This document shows, in pieces, positions 24,624 through 33,619 of a stretch of DNA of 64,000 nt. The stretch is taken from NCBI GenBank assembly GCA_027531255.1, contig JAPZRU010000002.1, positions 558,001-622,000 of the forward strand, given 5' to 3'. The stretch comes from Steroidobacteraceae bacterium (GTDB lineage Bacteria > Pseudomonadota > Gammaproteobacteria > Steroidobacterales > Steroidobacteraceae). Numbering within the stretch: the stretch's first letter is position 1; each line of letters begins with the position of its first letter. Both the position numbers and the translations under genes were made by a program. The notes beneath the pieces were generated by a model. That model worked only from the letters and a program-made list of their open reading frames with translations. It ran no database searches and had not been told where the DNA came from.

Positions 24624-26267
24624 TCAGTTGAAGCGGCGGCGCAGGCTGCGCTTGTCGAGCTTGCCCACGCTGGTGCGGTCGAGCGCGTCCGTCAGCGTCA
24701 CGCGCTCGGGAACCGCGTACTTCGGAATCCGCCCGGCGGCCGCGGCCTCCGCGACGTGGCGCCGGACGTCGTCGGCCGTGAGGGACCCGCGCGCCTCGGC
24801 GCGCGGGACGACGATCGCATGCGGCCGCTCGCCCCAGCGTGCGTCGGTTACGCCGATGACGGCGACTTCGGCGACGTCCGGATGCATCGAGATCAAGGTC
24901 TCGAGCTCGAGCGACGACAGCCACTCGCCACCGGTCTTGATGACGTCCTTGATCCGGTCCGTCACCTGGAGGAAACCGCCGGGACCGATGCGGCCGACGT
25001 CCTGCGTATGGAGCCGGCCGCCGCGCCACAGGTCATCCGAAGCTTCCGGATTTCCGACGTAGCAGGGGGTCGTCCACGGCGCGCGAACCGTCACCTCGCC
25101 GACCGCGACGTCGTCGGCAGGCAGCACGTTCCGCTCGACGTCGAGCAGCTGCAGGTCGACGAGGGGGATGGGCAGGCCCGTCCTGCGACGACACTCGATC
25201 TCCGCGTCGAGCGGCATCGACCCCGGCGCGGCGTTCAGTCTGGTCACCGTCATCACCGGACCGGTCTCCGACATGCCGTAGCCCGCGAACACGTCGATCC
25301 CCGCTTCCAGCGCCTCGCGGGCAAGCCCCGCGGGGAGCGCCGAGCCGCCGATGCAGATCTTCCAGCCGGCCAGGCTCTCGTTCCGCTCGCGGGCACGCGC
25401 CAGCAGCATCTGCAGGATCGTCGGCACGCAGTGCGAGTACGTCACGCCTTCGCGACGCCGCAGCGAGATCAGCTCGTCCGGCACGTACCGACCGGGGTAG
25501 ACCTGCTTCACGCCGAGCACGGTCGCGACGAACGGGTTGCCCCACGCGTGCACGTGGAACATCGGCGTCATCGGCATGTACACGTCGCCGTGGCGGAAAG
25601 ACTGGCCGTGCGCGGGAGCGGCGAGCGCGGCCATCACCGCGAGGGTGTGCAGCACGAGCTGGCGATGGGAGAAGCAGACGCCCTTCGGGTCTCCCGTGGT
25701 GCCGGTCGTGTAGAACGTGGTGGCGACCGCGTTCTCGTCGAAGTCCGCGAACCGGTAGCCATCCGGCGCCGCGGCCAGACACTGCTCGTACTCCCCGTCC
25801 AGCCAGCCGGGCCCGCTCGCGTCCTCGTCGTCGTCCAGCAGCACGACGTGCCGCACCCCCGGCAGCCGGTCGCGTATCGCCTCGTAGAGCGGCAGGAAAT
25901 CGCGGTGCAGCAGCACGATCTCCGCCCGGGCGTGGGACATCGTGTACGCCACCTGGTCGGGCGACAGGCGGACGTTGACGGTCTGCAGCACGGCGCCGAG
26001 CATCGGTACGGCGAAGAAGCACTCGAGGTAGCGGTGACTGTCCCAGTCGAGCACGGCCACCGTGGCGCCCGGCTCGGCACCGAACCGCGTCAGCAGTCCC
26101 GCGAGCCTCTCGATGCGGTTCGCGAACTCCAGGTAGCTGTGCCGCCGCCGGTCGCCGTAGACGATCACCTGCTCGCGCGCGGTCGCGAGCGGCGCGTGCA
26201 GCAGGTGACGTACCAGCAGCGGGTATCGATAGGCCTCCGCGGCGGGCTCGGCCATGCGGACGGGCAT
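24624..26267 (-). CDS. Acyl-CoA synthetase / long-chain fatty acid-CoA ligase type
   Basis: A 547-residue adenylate-forming ligase. The P-loop is FYTTGTTGDPKGV (about residue 187), followed by TPMFHVHAWGNPF, the GYGMSETGPV motif, the hinge VTDRIKDVIKTGGEWLSSLELE and the A8 lysine in DRTSVGKLDKRSL. The hinge form KTGGEWLSS is typical of the medium/long-chain and cinnamate-type ligases. The ATG follows AGGAGAAG eight bases upstream; the thiolase gene ends 11 bases before it. It should activate the acid made by the aldehyde dehydrogenase of the same operon. Confidence 0.92.
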   Translation of the reverse strand: MPVRMAEPAAEAYRYPLLVRHLLHAPLATAREQVIVYGDRRRHSYLEFANRIERLAGLLTRFGAEPGATVAVLDWDSHRYLECFFAVPMLGAVLQTVNVRLSPDQVAYTMSHARAEIVLLHRDFLPLYEAIRDRLPGVRHVVLLDDDEDASGPGWLDGEYEQCLAAAPDGYRFADFDENAVATTFYTTGTTGDPKGVCFSHRQLVLHTLAVMAALAAPAHGQSFRHGDVYMPMTPMFHVHAWGNPFVATVLGVKQVYPGRYVPDELISLRRREGVTYSHCVPTILQMLLARARERNESLAGWKICIGGSALPAGLAREALEAGIDVFAGYGMSETGPVMTVTRLNAAPGSMPLDAEIECRRRTGLPIPLVDLQLLDVERNVLPADDVAVGEVTVRAPWTTPCYVGNPEASDDLWRGGRLHTQDVGRIGPGGFLQVTDRIKDVIKTGGEWLSSLELETLISMHPDVAEVAVIGVTDARWGERPHAIVVPRAEARGSLTADDVRRHVAEAAAAGRIPKYAVPERVTLTDALDRTSVGKLDKRSLRRRFN

Positions 26268-26278
26268 CGGCGCTTCTC

Positions 26279-27463
26279 CTAGAGGACCTCGAAGAGACCC
26301 GCGGCGCCCATGCCGCCGCCGACGCACATGGTCACGACGACGTGGCGCACGCGGCGGCGTCGCCCTTCGAGCAGCGCGTGCCCGACCAGTCGTGCGCCGC
26401 TCATCCCGTAGGGATGCCCGACCGAGATCCCGCCGCCGTCGACGTTGTACAGCGCAGGATCGATGCCGAGCCGGTCGCGGCAGTACACCGCCTGGACGGC
26501 GAAGGCCTCGTTCAGCTCCCAGAGACCCACGTCCCCGACCGCGAGGTCGTGCTGCCGGAGCAGCTTCGGCACGGCGTGGAGCGGCCCGATGCCCATTTCC
26601 TCGGGCGCGCAGCCCGCCACCGCGATCCCGAGGTAGCGTCCGAGCGGCCGCAGGCCGCGGCGCTCGGCCATTCGCTCGTGCATCACGACGCTCGCCGCCG
26701 CGCCGTCCGAGAGCTGGCTCGCGTTGCCGGCCGTGATCGTCCCGCCCTCGACGACGGGCTTCAGTCGCGCGAGGCCCTCGAGGGTCGTGTCCGGCCGGTT
26801 GCCCTCGTCGCGCGCCAGCGTGACCACCTGTTCCGAGACGGCGCCGGTGTCCTTGTCCGCCACGGTCATCGCGGTCGTGAACGGAACGATCTCCTCGTCG
26901 AAGCGGCCCGCCGCCTGGGCGGCAGCCGTCCGGCGTTGCGACTCCAGAGCGTAGGCATCCTGGGCCTCCCGCGACACGGCGTACTTCCGCGCGACGAACT
27001 CCGCCGTCTGCAGCATCGGCATGTACGCGTGCGGCACCTGCGCCCGCACGGCGGGATCGGCCGCAGCGGCGACGCCTTCCATGAAGGGCACGTTCAGCGC
27101 CGAGATGTTCTCCTGCCCGCCGCCGATCGCCACCTGCATGCCGTCGACGAGGATCTGCTTGGCCGCGATCGCGATCGCCATCAGTCCCGAGGCGCACTGC
27201 CGGTCCACCGTCTGCCCCGGCACGCCTTCCGGCAACCCGGCGGCGAGCGCGGCCAGTCGCGCGACGTTCATTCCGGCGGTGCCGGCCGGCATCGCGGTGC
27301 CGAGCACGACGTCTTCGACCTGGGCCGGCTCGACTCCCGCGCGGAGGACCGCGTGCCGGATCGCGTGGGCGGCGAGCGAAGGCGAGCGCGTCGCGTTGAA
27401 CGCGCCCCTGAAGGCGCGCCCGATCGGCGTACGGGCGGTGGACACGATCACTGCAGCGGTCAT
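26279..27463 (-). CDS. Thiolase (acetyl-CoA C-acyltransferase)
   Basis: A 394-residue thiolase. The acylated cysteine is in [10 protein letters not shown], the two catalytic histidine regions in ELNEAFAVQ and [14 protein letters not shown], and the second cysteine in [13 protein letters not shown]. It cleaves a 3-ketoacyl-CoA with CoA, the last step of beta-oxidation. Length and motifs agree with degradative FadA/PcaF-like thiolases rather than SCP2 types. It sits between an SDR and a CoA ligase in the operon. Confidence 0.94.
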   Translation of the reverse strand: MTAAVIVSTARTPIGRAFRGAFNATRSPSLAAHAIRHAVLRAGVEPAQVEDVVLGTAMPAGTAGMNVARLAALAAGLPEGVPGQTVDRQCASGLMAIAIAAKQILVDGMQVAIGGGQENISALNVPFMEGVAAAADPAVRAQVPHAYMPMLQTAEFVARKYAVSREAQDAYALESQRRTAAAQAAGRFDEEIVPFTTAMTVADKDTGAVSEQVVTLARDEGNRPDTTLEGLARLKPVVEGGTITAGNASQLSDGAAASVVMHERMAERRGLRPLGRYLGIAVAGCAPEEMGIGPLHAVPKLLRQHDLAVGDVGLWELNEAFAVQAVYCRDRLGIDPALYNVDGGGISVGHPYGMSGARLVGHALLEGRRRRVRHVVVTMCVGGGMGAAGLFEVL

Positions 27464-27488
27464 GGCTCGGGCTCCTGGGCCTACGGGT

Positions 27489-28256
27489 TCACGCGATGGT
27501 TCCGCCGCCGTCGATCACGAGCGTCTGGCCCGTGACGTAGCGCCCGGCGGGCGAGGCGAGGAAGACGGCGGCGCCGGCGATGTCGTCAGGCTCGCCGAAT
27601 CGGCGCAGCGGCGACGAGTTCTCCATCTGCGCACGCAGCACCGGGTCTTCCCAGAGCGCTCGAGCGAAGTCGGTACGCACGATGCCCGGCGCGATGGAGT
27701 TGGCGCGGATGCCGAGCGGACCGAGCTCCACGGCGAGGTTGCGCACGAGCTGCAGGTCGGCCGCCTTCGAGATGCCGTACGCGCCGATCGTGGTCTGGCC
27801 CTTCAGCCCGGCGATCGACGAGATCACGGTGATGGAGCCCTCGCCGAGCGCGCGCATGTCCGGCACCACGAGCTGCACGAGCCAGTGATTCGAGAGGATG
27901 TTGTTCTCGAGGATCTTGCGGAACGCGTCGTCGGGGATCGACGACATGGGCCCGTAGTGCGGGTTCGACGCGGCGTTGCACACGAGCGTGGACACGGGCC
28001 CGAACGCGTCGCGCGTGCGCTGGACGAGGCTGGCGAGATCGCTCCGGGAGGAGATGTTGGCGGGCACGGCCAGCGCGCGGCCGGCGCCGTGCCGCGCGTT
28101 GATTTCCCCGGCGACCTCGTGGCACGGCTCCGGCTTTCGCGAGGAGATCACCACGCGCGCGCCGTGCTCCGCGAGGCGCTCGGCGATCGCGCGGCCGATG
28201 CCGCGCGAGGAGCCCGTGACGATCGCGGTCCTGCCCTGCAGATCGAACAGAGACAT
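27489..28256 (-). CDS. SDR-family oxidoreductase (DHRS4-like)
   Basis: A 255-residue classical short-chain dehydrogenase. The cofactor loop is [15 protein letters not shown], with SSRKPE after strand 2 favouring NADP(H) through the serine/arginine pair. Further motifs are [10 protein letters not shown] (in place of NNAG), ISSIAG, YGISKAA and the end [10 protein letters not shown]. This pattern resembles DHRS4-type carbonyl reductases. It starts two bases after the stop of the ACAD11-like gene and may act on the 3-hydroxyacyl-CoA, analogous to SDR LvaD in the levulinate pathway; the exact role is inference. Confidence 0.9.
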   Translation of the reverse strand: MSLFDLQGRTAIVTGSSRGIGRAIAERLAEHGARVVISSRKPEPCHEVAGEINARHGAGRALAVPANISSRSDLASLVQRTRDAFGPVSTLVCNAASNPHYGPMSSIPDDAFRKILENNILSNHWLVQLVVPDMRALGEGSITVISSIAGLKGQTTIGAYGISKAADLQLVRNLAVELGPLGIRANSIAPGIVRTDFARALWEDPVLRAQMENSSPLRRFGEPDDIAGAAVFLASPAGRYVTGQTLVIDGGGTIA

Positions 28257-28258
28257 GG

Positions 28259-29518
28259 CTAGTTCCCCAGGTGGCTGTCGGGTGGGATCAGGAAGCCGGC
28301 CAGCACGCTGCGTCTCTCCCGCCCGGCGCGCAGCTCCAGCCGCGCGATGCTCCGGCGATGGACCTCGTCCGGCCCGTCGGCGATCCGCAGGGCACGACCT
28401 TCGGTCCACATTTCCGCGAGCGGCGTGTCCGGACCCGTGCCCATCGCGCCGAACACCTGCATCGCGCGGTCCGCCACCTCGGTCAGCATCTCGGGCACGA
28501 CGGCCTTGATCAGCGCGACCTCCCGGCGTGCACCGTGGACGCCGGCGGTGTCGATCAGCCAGGCCGTCTTCAGGACGAGCAGGCGTGCCTGCTCGATCTG
28601 CATCCGGGAACGCGCGATGTAGTCGGCGATCACGCCGTGCTCGTGCAGGTGACGGCCGAAGGCGACTCGATCCCTGGCCCGCTCGACCATCAGTTGCAGG
28701 GCGAGCTCGGCCTGGCCGATCGCACGCATGCAATGGTGCACGCGCCCCGGCCCCAGCCGGGCCTGCGACATGCGGAAGCCCTCGCCCTCGCCGCCGAGCA
28801 GGTTTGCCGCCGGGACCCGGACGTCCTCGAAGACGAGTTCGTTGTGGCCGTGCGGCGCGCGGTGGTGCATCACCGGCACGTTGCGCACGACTCGCACACC
28901 CGGGGTGTCCATCGGTACGAGCACCATGCTCTGCTGCCGGTGCGGCTCGGCCGAGGGGTCCGTCTTGCCCATCACGATCAGCAGTGCGCAGTCGGGATGC
29001 GAGGCGTTGGTCGTGTACCACTTGCGACCGTCGATCACGTACTGGTCGCCGTCGCGGGCGATGGTCGTCCGGATGTTCGTCGCATCGGATGAGGCCACGT
29101 CGGGTTCCGTCATCGCGAATGCCGAGCGGATCGTCCCCTCGAGCAGCGGGACGAGCCAGCGTTCACGCTGTTCCGGCGTCGCGAACAGGTGCAGCAGTTC
29201 CATGTTCCCGGTGTCGGGGGCGCTGCAGTTGAAGATCTCGGAGGCCCAGGGAACGCGGCCCATGAGCTCGGCGAGCGGCGCATACTCGAGGTTCGTCAGG
29301 CGAGTACCCGGCTCGTCGTCGCGAAGCGCCGGAAGGAACAGGTTCCACAGCCCCTCGGCCCGCGCCTGCGCCTTGAGTTCACCGTAGAACGACGGCGGGT
29401 AGCTGCCCGCCTCGACCTCGCGGCGCCAGTCCGCGAGCCGGGGCACGATGCGCTCGGCCATGAAGGTTTCGACGCGTGTACGGAGCGATTCGACGCGTGG
29501 CGAGTGGGCGAAGTCCAT
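28259..29518 (-). CDS. ACAD10/11-like acyl-CoA dehydrogenase
   Basis: A 419-residue ACAD. Motifs include AFAMTEPDVASSDATNI, YVIDGRKWYTTNA, ARLGPGRVHHCMRAIGQAE, VAFGRHLHEHGVIADYIARSRMQ in shorter recognisable pieces and VFGAMGTGPDTPLAEMW. The position of the usual catalytic glutamate (YEGT) reads ADGPDEVH, the aspartate form seen in ACAD10/11 and LvaC. In those systems the enzyme works on 4-phospho-acyl-CoAs made by an APH-type kinase, and such a kinase gene lies nine bases upstream. I therefore infer conversion of a 4-hydroxyacyl-CoA via phosphate elimination rather than plain desaturation. Confidence 0.88.
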   Translation of the reverse strand: MDFAHSPRVESLRTRVETFMAERIVPRLADWRREVEAGSYPPSFYGELKAQARAEGLWNLFLPALRDDEPGTRLTNLEYAPLAELMGRVPWASEIFNCSAPDTGNMELLHLFATPEQRERWLVPLLEGTIRSAFAMTEPDVASSDATNIRTTIARDGDQYVIDGRKWYTTNASHPDCALLIVMGKTDPSAEPHRQQSMVLVPMDTPGVRVVRNVPVMHHRAPHGHNELVFEDVRVPAANLLGGEGEGFRMSQARLGPGRVHHCMRAIGQAELALQLMVERARDRVAFGRHLHEHGVIADYIARSRMQIEQARLLVLKTAWLIDTAGVHGARREVALIKAVVPEMLTEVADRAMQVFGAMGTGPDTPLAEMWTEGRALRIADGPDEVHRRSIARLELRAGRERRSVLAGFLIPPDSHLGN

Positions 29519-29526
29519 GGTCGGTC

Positions 29527-30567
29527 CTAGCGGATGAGGTCGACGGCGGTCCCGGCGATCACGTCGACGCGGCGTCCGAAGTCGGGCGCGTCGGGGCTCG
29601 ACGCGTTGCCGTCCAGGCCCCGGCGGTAGACGCCCTGGCAGATCGACGCGAGCCGGAACAGGCTGACCGCGAGGTAGAACGGCCACCCGTCGATGGGTTG
29701 CAGCCTCCTGGCCTCGCGATAGGCGGCGACGTACTCGGCCTCCGTGGGAAGGCCGAGCGCCGCGCGGTCGACACCGCCCAGCCCGCGCAGGGTCCCCGGC
29801 GGCAGTCGCCACTGGGCGCACTGGTAGGCGAGGTCCGCGTACGGGTGACCCAGCGTGCTGAGTTCCCAGTCGAGCAGCGCGGCGGCTCGTCCCTCCGGTG
29901 TGAACACGAAGTTGTCGAGGCGGAAGTCGCCGTGGGTGATCGCGACCTGGCCGTCGTCGCTCGGCAGGTGCCCCGGCAACCAGTCGATCAGCAGCTCCAT
30001 CGCGGGCCGCACGTCGGTTTCGGCAGCGCGGTACTGCTCCGTCCAACGGCGCACCTGGCGCTCGTAGTAGCCGCCCGGGCGGCCGTAGTCCGCCAGGCCG
30101 ACGTCGGCGGGCACGACTTCGTGGAGCGCGGCGAGGACGCGATTCATCTCGGCGTAGATGCGCCTGCGCAGCGTCGGCTCGAGTCCGGGCAGACGGCCGT
30201 CCCAGTGGACGCTGCCGCAGACGTGCTCCATCACGTAGAAGGGGCTGCCGAGCACGGCTTCGTCGGCACAGTAGTGCAGCACCTTCGGCACCGGGACCGC
30301 CGTGGCGGCGAGGGCGCCGAGGACGCGGTACTCGCGGTCGATCGCGTGCGCCGACGGCAGCAGGCGGCCGGGCGGCTTCCGACGGAGCACGTAGGTCCCG
30401 GTAGCCGCGTCCAGTCGAAAGGTCGGATTGGACTGGCCGCCTGCGAACTTCCCGACGGACCGCAGGCCGCCGAATCCGGGCACGCGCTCTTCCAGGTAGC
30501 GCCCGAGCGTGTCGATCGCTACGCCGACGTCGGCGGCGCCCGTGCCACCGTCGCTCGATTCCTGCAT
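29527..30567 (-). CDS. APH-like phosphotransferase (ACAD10/LvaA-type acyl-CoA kinase)
   Basis: A 346-residue aminoglycoside-phosphotransferase-fold kinase. Visible motifs: FAGGQSNPTF (nucleotide loop), YVLRRKPPG (lysine), ITHGDFRLDNFVF (catalytic Asp/Asn) and LLDWELSTLGHPYADLAY (metal-binding Asp). This form with FRLDN and DWELSTLG is characteristic of the ACAD10/11 kinase domain and of LvaA, which phosphorylates the 4-hydroxyl of 4-hydroxyvaleryl-CoA. It is co-transcribed with an ACAD11-like gene that follows directly. An antibiotic-resistance role is very unlikely given the operon. Confidence 0.88.
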   Translation of the reverse strand: MQESSDGGTGAADVGVAIDTLGRYLEERVPGFGGLRSVGKFAGGQSNPTFRLDAATGTYVLRRKPPGRLLPSAHAIDREYRVLGALAATAVPVPKVLHYCADEAVLGSPFYVMEHVCGSVHWDGRLPGLEPTLRRRIYAEMNRVLAALHEVVPADVGLADYGRPGGYYERQVRRWTEQYRAAETDVRPAMELLIDWLPGHLPSDDGQVAITHGDFRLDNFVFTPEGRAAALLDWELSTLGHPYADLAYQCAQWRLPPGTLRGLGGVDRAALGLPTEAEYVAAYREARRLQPIDGWPFYLAVSLFRLASICQGVYRRGLDGNASSPDAPDFGRRVDVIAGTAVDLIR

Positions 30568-30574
30568 GTCGGCG

Positions 30575-31999
30575 TCAGCTCGCGGGCGTGAACACGGCGT
30601 CGGCGAACGCCTGCGTCAGCTCGGCATAGGGCGGCCGGATCGCGGCGGCCAGCCCGTTGTCGTCGGCACAGTAGAAGACGGACTTGGAGTGCGAGTAGTT
30701 GAGGAAGCCCTCGGGCCCGGAGTGGCAGCCGATGCCGCTCTTGCCCACCCCACCGAAGGGCAGCGCGGGATCGGCCGCCTGGAAGCCGAACACGTTCACC
30801 CCGGTGCCGCCGCTCTGCACTTCCGCGGCGAATCGCCTGCCGAGTTCCTCGTCGCGCGTGACGAGGTACGAAGCCAGCGGGCTCGGACCGGAGTTGATGC
30901 GCGCGATCGCGTCCTCGATGGTCCGATAGGTCTTCACCGGCGTGACCGGGCCGAAGATCTCGTCCTGCATGCAGGCCAGGTCGTCGGGCGGGTCGACCAC
31001 CACGTACATGGGGATCTGGCGCGTGGCGGGATCCGGCTCGTCGCCGTTCAGGGAGATCACCTCGACGCCGCGCGCGCGAGCTTCCTCGACCAGCGACAGC
31101 ACGCGGCGGTAGTGATGTTCGTTGATCGCGCCCGTCGCGTCCGGGTGGCCGACGTACCGGGGATACAGCCTGGTCCATTCGGCAACCGCGAGGTCGATCC
31201 ACTCGCGCAGCCGACCTTCCGGCACGAGCGCGTAGTCGGGCGATGTGCAGACCTGGCCGCCCTTGAAGACGCGGAAGTAGAGGAAGCGCTCGACGAGCGC
31301 GGGCGCCAGGCCGTCGTCGGCGAACACGGTCGGATTCTTGCCGCCCAGTTCGAGCGTCACGGGCGTCAGGTTCGCGGCGGCAGCCTGCATCACGAGGCGA
31401 CCGACACGCGCGCCGCCGGTGTAGGTGAGGTGATCCCAGGGCAGCGAGGCGAACCGTGCACCGAGTTCGGCACCACCCGAGACGACCGCGAGTTCGTCCT
31501 CCGGGAAGTGAGCGGCCACGGCCTCCGCGAGCACTCGGGCCGTCGCGGGCGCGAGTTCGGAGGACTTCACGATCACGCGGTTCCCGGCCGCCAGCATGTC
31601 CGCCACCATCGCCAGCGCGCACTCGATCGGGAAGTTCCAGGGCGCGATGTTCCCGAGCACGCCCTTCGGCTGCCGGATCACCTCGGCGCGAGACGAGCCG
31701 TGGACGAGCGGGTTCAGCGGTCGGACGGCCGGCGCCATCCACTCGGCCAGCATCGACTGGACGTACCGGGAGCGGGCGATCACGGCGCCGCTCTCGAACA
31801 GATCGGTGACGAGCGGATGGTGGGTCGAGAAGTCCGCGGCGACCGCCTGCCGGATCGGCTCCCGGAACTCGATCATCGCGGCGTCCAGCCTGCGCAGGCG
31901 GTCGAGGCGCCGCGCCAACGGGGGGTTGCGGTCGGCGGCGAACGCCGCCTTCTGTCGCTCGAACAGGCGCCTGAGTTCCGCGAAGCTCGTGTCCGTCAT
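30575..31999 (-). CDS. Aldehyde dehydrogenase, coniferyl-aldehyde-type
   Basis: A 474-residue ALDH of the class 3/coniferyl aldehyde group. The NAD-binding segment is IAPWNFPIECAL with VKSSE; the general base is in TLELGGKNP and the catalytic cysteine in KGGQVCTSPDY. C-terminal motifs are DEIFGPVTPV and LPFGGVGKSGIG, and no peroxisomal or membrane tail is present. It should oxidise the aldehyde made by the upstream aminotransferase, or an alcohol-derived aldehyde, to the acid used by the CoA ligase. It follows the aminotransferase by 33 bases. Confidence 0.92.
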   Translation of the reverse strand: MTDTSFAELRRLFERQKAAFAADRNPPLARRLDRLRRLDAAMIEFREPIRQAVAADFSTHHPLVTDLFESGAVIARSRYVQSMLAEWMAPAVRPLNPLVHGSSRAEVIRQPKGVLGNIAPWNFPIECALAMVADMLAAGNRVIVKSSELAPATARVLAEAVAAHFPEDELAVVSGGAELGARFASLPWDHLTYTGGARVGRLVMQAAAANLTPVTLELGGKNPTVFADDGLAPALVERFLYFRVFKGGQVCTSPDYALVPEGRLREWIDLAVAEWTRLYPRYVGHPDATGAINEHHYRRVLSLVEEARARGVEVISLNGDEPDPATRQIPMYVVVDPPDDLACMQDEIFGPVTPVKTYRTIEDAIARINSGPSPLASYLVTRDEELGRRFAAEVQSGGTGVNVFGFQAADPALPFGGVGKSGIGCHSGPEGFLNYSHSKSVFYCADDNGLAAAIRPPYAELTQAFADAVFTPAS

Positions 32000-32032
32000 G
32001 GCTGTTCCCCGGAGTGAAGGGTGGTTCGTCGG

Positions 32033-33412
32033 TCAGCGCCCGGCCGCAGCGACCAGGCCGGCGAAGTCGTATCGGCGCAGGACTCGATCCGCAGCCGCGA
32101 CCGCGCCGTCGATGTCTTCGTCGCTGTGTGCGAACGAGAGGTAGACGTGGTTGGAGGTCGGGAGCGACAGCAGCACGCCCTCGTTGATGAGGGCGAGGTA
32201 GAGCAGCATCAGCGGCCAGGCGGGTACGTCGCCGAACGATTCGAAGCCCGGCTCGCGGTTCGTCAGGAACAGCTGGAGCATCGGACCCAGTTGGTTGACG
32301 TGGTGCGGCACGCCGGCCGCGCGGAACGCGGCGCGCAGCCCGTCGGCGAGGCGCGCGCCCCGGGCGTGGAGGCGGCCGTACTCGCCCGACGCCTGCAGTT
32401 CTTCGTACCGCGCGACCGCCGCGGCGGCGGCCGCGAGTCCGGCCGTGCCGTCGTTCGCGGTGCCGGACTGGAACACGCCGGGTACGCCGCTGGGCCGGTC
32501 CGGGTCGAGCGGCCGCATCAGCGCTTCGGAGCCGACGACGGCAGCGACCTTCTCGCCGGCTCCGAGCGCCTTCGCGTAGGTGGCGAGATCGGGAGCGACC
32601 CCGTGGAACGCCGCGGCGCCGCCGGCGGCCAGGCGGAAGCCAGTGATCACCTCGTCGAAGATCAGCACGACCCGGCGTCGCCGGGTGAGCTCGCGAACCT
32701 CGCGCAGGAACTGCGTGGTGCTTCCCCAGAGGCCGCCGGAGTGCATCGCGGGATCGAGCAGCACGGCTGCGACGTCGTCGTGCGCGGCGAGCGCCGCGTC
32801 GAGCGCCGCGGGATCGCCGTAGCGGACCAGCGCGACGTGCGAGTACGCGCTCGGCGGTATGCCGCTGCCGAACGGGCGACCGCTCGGGTCGAGACCGACC
32901 AGGAACTGATCGTCCTGCCCGTGGTAGTGGCCGAGGAACTTCACGATCCGGGGCTTGCCCGTCGCGGCGCGAGCGAGGCGAACCGCCGTCATCACCGCCT
33001 CGGTGCCGCTGTTCAGGAAGCGGACGCGCTCCGCGTGCGGCAGTACGCGCTGCAGCGCTTCGGAGGCCTCGACCGCGAGGAGCGGGTTGACGACGAGCGA
33101 CCCCATGCCCGCGCGTGCGTGGACGGCGTCGACCACGGCGGCCGGCCGGTGACCCAGCAGCAGCGGGCCGTTGCAGAGGAAGCAGTCGAGATGGGCACGG
33201 CCGTCGAGGTCGACCATCCGGCTGCCCTGGCCACCGCCGAAGAACAGCGGATACGGGTGGAAGTGCCGCAGGTTGCCGGTGGTGCCGCCGGCGAGCGTGC
33301 GCGCCGCGCGCGCGTACGCCGCGGCGGACGCGGGGGTGAGCTCGCGATAGCGCCCGACGATCTCGGCGCGAGTTCGCTCGACCTGCTCGGCTGGCAAGGG
33401 CTGCACGGCCAC
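32033..33412 (-). CDS. Class III aminotransferase (GSA-aminomutase-like)
   Basis: A 459-residue PLP enzyme. Signatures are GNLRHFHPYPLFF, FLNSGTEAVMTAVRLARA, the PLP-anchoring VLIFDEVITGFRL and the Schiff-base lysine in LATYAKALGAGEKV. It resembles glutamate-1-semialdehyde aminomutase-like proteins found in secondary pathways, but context argues for transamination of an amine or amino-acid substrate to an aldehyde or ketone. It heads the nine-gene operon. The GTG at 33412 is chosen because GGAGGGG lies seven bases upstream; an ATG further upstream would overlap the promoter. Confidence 0.85.
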   Translation of the reverse strand: MAVQPLPAEQVERTRAEIVGRYRELTPASAAAYARAARTLAGGTTGNLRHFHPYPLFFGGGQGSRMVDLDGRAHLDCFLCNGPLLLGHRPAAVVDAVHARAGMGSLVVNPLLAVEASEALQRVLPHAERVRFLNSGTEAVMTAVRLARAATGKPRIVKFLGHYHGQDDQFLVGLDPSGRPFGSGIPPSAYSHVALVRYGDPAALDAALAAHDDVAAVLLDPAMHSGGLWGSTTQFLREVRELTRRRRVVLIFDEVITGFRLAAGGAAAFHGVAPDLATYAKALGAGEKVAAVVGSEALMRPLDPDRPSGVPGVFQSGTANDGTAGLAAAAAAVARYEELQASGEYGRLHARGARLADGLRAAFRAAGVPHHVNQLGPMLQLFLTNREPGFESFGDVPAWPLMLLYLALINEGVLLSLPTSNHVYLSFAHSDEDIDGAVAAADRVLRRYDFAGLVAAAGR

Positions 33413-33454
33413 GCTATCCCCTCCACAGGTCTCCGGCGTCCGAACGCGCGCCGT

Positions 33455-33483
33455 AGAATAAGCCATTGGCCTAAAGCAGTCCA
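33455..33483 (-). promoter_or_regulatory. Promoter/operator of the nine-gene catabolic operon
   Basis: On the minus strand TGGACT (33483-33478) and TATTCT (33460-33455) are 17 bp apart. The 15-bp box TAAGCCATTGGCCTA (33459-33473, plus-strand reading) fills the spacer end and shares its last TA with the -10. It differs by one base from the palindrome repeated at four other promoters in the island. Confidence 0.75.
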
Positions 33484-33545
33484 CGGCCTTTCTGTGACCA
33501 GACGCCTCCCTCCACTCGGCGTCTCGAGGGCACCGTTCCATTTTT

Positions 33546-33564
33546 TAGGCTGTTGGCCTATAGT
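33546..33564 (+). promoter_or_regulatory. Operator and -10 box upstream of the ADC-family gene
   Basis: TAGGCTGTTGGCCTA (33546-33560) is one base from the perfect palindrome, and its last TA begins the -10 TATAGT (33559-33564). A weak -35 (TTCCAT) lies 17 bp upstream. The start codon is at 33620. Confidence 0.75.
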
Positions 33565-33619
33565 GACTCGAACGGGGTCGCGGTCGACTCCGGCTCGCAA
33601 CTCGGGAGGGGAGAGTCGC

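Noticed and set aside
29527-30567. Aminoglycoside resistance gene
   Set aside because: The fold is APH-like, but the motifs and operon match ACAD10/LvaA-type acyl-CoA kinases.
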